This document shows positions 41,101 to 42,881 of a DNA stretch of 42,881 bases, piece by piece. The first letter of the stretch is position 1. Each line of letters opens with the position of its first letter. The position numbers and the translations under genes are program-made. Source of the DNA: an uncultured Saprospiraceae bacterium (GTDB lineage Bacteria; Bacteroidota; Bacteroidia; Chitinophagales; Saprospiraceae); NCBI GenBank assembly GCA_937934275.1, contig CALHAM010000093.1, forward strand, positions 1-42,881. The letters run 5' to 3'. Below the pieces are notes generated by a model, which saw only the letters and a program-made list of their open reading frames with translations, ran no database searches and was not told the DNA's origin.

Positions 41101-42881
41101 CTAATTCTTAGTAAATGCCAACGTCTGCTGCTCGAAAGGCGTCGCAATGCGGGCAAAGTAAGCCCCTGTGGGTAAGGGTTCTACCGGCAAGTAAACGGCA
41201 GCGCCCTGCTCGACGAAAAGCTGCTTCGCCACACCCGTGTGGCGTCCGTCGGCGCCCAAGACGTCTATGCGCACTTCGGCGGGTTGGGGCACCTGAATGA
41301 ACAGGCGCAGCTGACTGACGGCTGGGTTGGGCCACAGGGCTATTTCCATCTTTTCTACAGGCACCACCACCAAGCGCCAAGGCGAGAACCTCTGTTGCCC
41401 GTCGCGATCTATTTGCCGCAGGCGGAAGTAGTACTCGCCCGCTGAGAGGTCGTCAACGCGAAAGAGGTACTGTTGCGGCTGTCGGCTGTCGCCATGGCTA
41501 GGCACAAAGCCCAACACCGCCCATTGATGGCCGCCGTTGCGGCTGAGCTGTACCTCGAAGCCGGCATTGTGGTACTCCTGAGCCGTCTGCCAGCGGAGCA
41601 ATACTTGGCGACCTTCGCGTACGGCGTCGAAAGAGAGGATTTCTACCGGCAGCGGATTGCCCGAACCTCCGCTGGCCGGGGCTAAGGCCGCATCCAACAG
41701 GGTAAGTACGCCGTTGGTCAGGGTAGCCGTCAGCACTTTGGTGACATAGCCGGCTCTGCTAAAGCTGACGCTCACCGTGCCGCTCTGTACCTGCCCAATT
41801 TTGTACTCTCCAAGGTTGTTGGTCGTACCCGTTACGCCCGAAGAGAGGATGGTAACCGTAGCACCGGGCAGCGGATTGCCCGTCACGGAGTCCGTAACGG
41901 TGCCTTCCAAATAGCAGCCGCGCACGTAGTCTGGCGTCATGACCCACAGTTCGCCGTTATTGGTACCGTACGCGCGAATGTTAGAGGCCACAATGGTGCC
42001 CGAAGGAAAATACGGATAAACCCCCCAACAGCCTTCAAAACCATTGCCCGAGCCGTTGGGATAGGTGTCGTATCGCCCTACCTCGACCATGTTGGCTGGG
42101 CGATTGACATCTATGATGCTGAAACCGTCTTTGTACCACGACGTAACGGCGTAATTGTCTATGACGTGAGTATTGTGCACAATAGAGCCGGAGCCGGGCG
42201 TAATGGCGATGCGGTCCAGCTCACGGATGTCGCTGGGGTCGCTGATGTCGTAGCTGGTCAGAAAGGAGTTGCTCACCTCGTCAGTAGTAAACAGGTAGTT
42301 GCCCGAGCGCCAAGTGTTGTGCGTAAAAGCGCCTGGTGTCGTCTGAACGCCAAGCAGAGCAGGGTTGCTCTTGTTGGTCATATTGACGATGGCAAATTTT
42401 CCGGCGTAGATGTGCGCCGAAAAGAGGGTATCGTTGTCGGCATAGCCGTCGTGAACGTACCCGATGAAAGGGACGTGCCCAACGTAGCTGGGGTTGTAGG
42501 GGTCGTTGTTTAGGTTATAGACTTGGGCGCGCCCTTGGTTGAGGTTGCTGCCGTAAACATAGAGGAAGCCTCGCGTTTCGTCTACGTGCAGCGCATGCGC
42601 GCGCGTGATACCACCCGGGTTTACGTTGTGGTAGGTGAGGTTGGTATCCGGCAGATTACTCAAATTAACGACCTGAATACCCACAGCGCCGTGTTCCGTA
42701 ACGACGTAGGCATAGTGCTGGTAAGTTTTTATCTCGCGCCAAGCACTCGAAGGGCCGGGAATTTGCCGGATGAACTGCGGAGTGTCGGGGTTGGTAACGT
42801 TTACAATAATGAGACCGTTGGCTCCGCCCACCAAGGCGTATTCTGAGCCGTCGGGAGCCGTGTACCCCCAAATATTGGCCA
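41101..42881 (-). CDS. Choice-of-anchor-B protein with carboxypeptidase-like and T9SS domains (5' truncated by window)
   Basis: The frame is open to the window edge; upstream codons read NIWGYTAPDGSEYALVGG, a typical choice-of-anchor-B motif, so the N-terminus and signal peptide are missing. The visible part has LVIP-like beta-propeller repeats (for example VNVTNPDTPQFIRQIPGP and DISDPSDIRELDRI), a segment MTPDYVRGCYLEGTVTDS leading into a carboxypeptidase-regulatory-like Ig domain (GNPLPGATVTILSSGVTG), a fibronectin-like stretch and a C-terminal type A T9SS sorting domain (LWPNPAVSQLRLFIQ). It is a secreted or surface-attached protein of unknown ligand. It converges with the M14 gene, which also carries a T9SS signal. 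Confidence 0.88.
   Translation of the reverse strand, partial: ANIWGYTAPDGSEYALVGGANGLIIVNVTNPDTPQFIRQIPGPSSAWREIKTYQHYAYVVTEHGAVGIQVVNLSNLPDTNLTYHNVNPGGITRAHALHVDETRGFLYVYGSNLNQGRAQVYNLNNDPYNPSYVGHVPFIGYVHDGYADNDTLFSAHIYAGKFAIVNMTNKSNPALLGVQTTPGAFTHNTWRSGNYLFTTDEVSNSFLTSYDISDPSDIRELDRIAITPGSGSIVHNTHVIDNYAVTSWYKDGFSIIDVNRPANMVEVGRYDTYPNGSGNGFEGCWGVYPYFPSGTIVASNIRAYGTNNGELWVMTPDYVRGCYLEGTVTDSVTGNPLPGATVTILSSGVTGTTNNLGEYKIGQVQSGTVSVSFSRAGYVTKVLTATLTNGVLTLLDAALAPASGGSGNPLPVEILSFDAVREGRQVLLRWQTAQEYHNAGFEVQLSRNGGHQWAVLGFVPSHGDSRQPQQYLFRVDDLSAGEYYFRLRQIDRDGQQRFSPWRLVVVPVEKMEIALWPNPAVSQLRLFIQVPQPAEVRIDVLGADGRHTGVAKQLFVEQGAAVYLPVEPLPTGAYFARIATPFEQQTLAFTKN

Overview
This window is a chromosomal segment of a member of the Bacteroidota, with moderately high GC. 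Four things point there: the division cluster order ftsI-murE-mraY-murD-ftsW-murG-murC-ftsQ-ftsA-ftsZ; an FtsZ ending in a Bacteroidota-type tail (LHENVD); C-terminal sorting domains of the type IX secretion system (T9SS); and promoter-like TAnnTTTG motifs. I cannot name the genus. No phage, insertion sequence, CRISPR array or plasmid function is visible. Both ends cut a gene: ftsI at the left and a choice-of-anchor-B protein at the right.

Bases 1-12821 (all +) hold the peptidoglycan and division cluster. FtsI crosslinks septal wall; MurE, MurD and MurC build the UDP-MurNAc peptide; MraY and MurG make lipid I and lipid II; FtsW polymerises glycan; FtsQ, FtsA and FtsZ build the divisome. Most junctions are overlaps or short gaps. 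The exceptions are a hairpin-bearing gap before mraY and a promoter-bearing gap before ftsA. The MurE DNPR motif predicts meso-diaminopimelate peptidoglycan.

Bases 12842-22899 hold a convergent YbfF-like esterase, then a + strand run: a TPR protein, a PPP-family phosphatase overlapping it, a membrane-anchored coiled-coil protein, a very large TamB-like protein and a polysaccharide flippase.

Bases 22933-35754 are all on the - strand. In transcription order they are hscA, a DUF1573 lipoprotein, a large secreted Asp-box (VPS10/sortilin-like) protein, an SGNH hydrolase-UbiA prenyltransferase fusion, maf, a glycosyltransferase, a SixA-like phosphatase, a DUF4296 lipoprotein, a Wzc-like chain-length/tyrosine kinase protein, tRNA-Gly(GCC) and tRNA-Leu(TAA). 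Glycosyltransferase, Wzc and flippase suggest surface polysaccharide work, but no full capsule locus is present.

Bases 35897-42881 hold a queuosine precursor transporter, a convergent TPR/coiled-coil adenylate cyclase, and two convergent T9SS cargo genes, an M14 metallocarboxypeptidase and a choice-of-anchor-B protein.

The most unusual protein is the SGNH-UbiA fusion: an apparent ether-lipid prenyltransferase carrying an N-terminal GDSL-type hydrolase in one uninterrupted frame. The best regulatory signal is an exact TACCTTTG element recurring in front of five transcription units on both strands.
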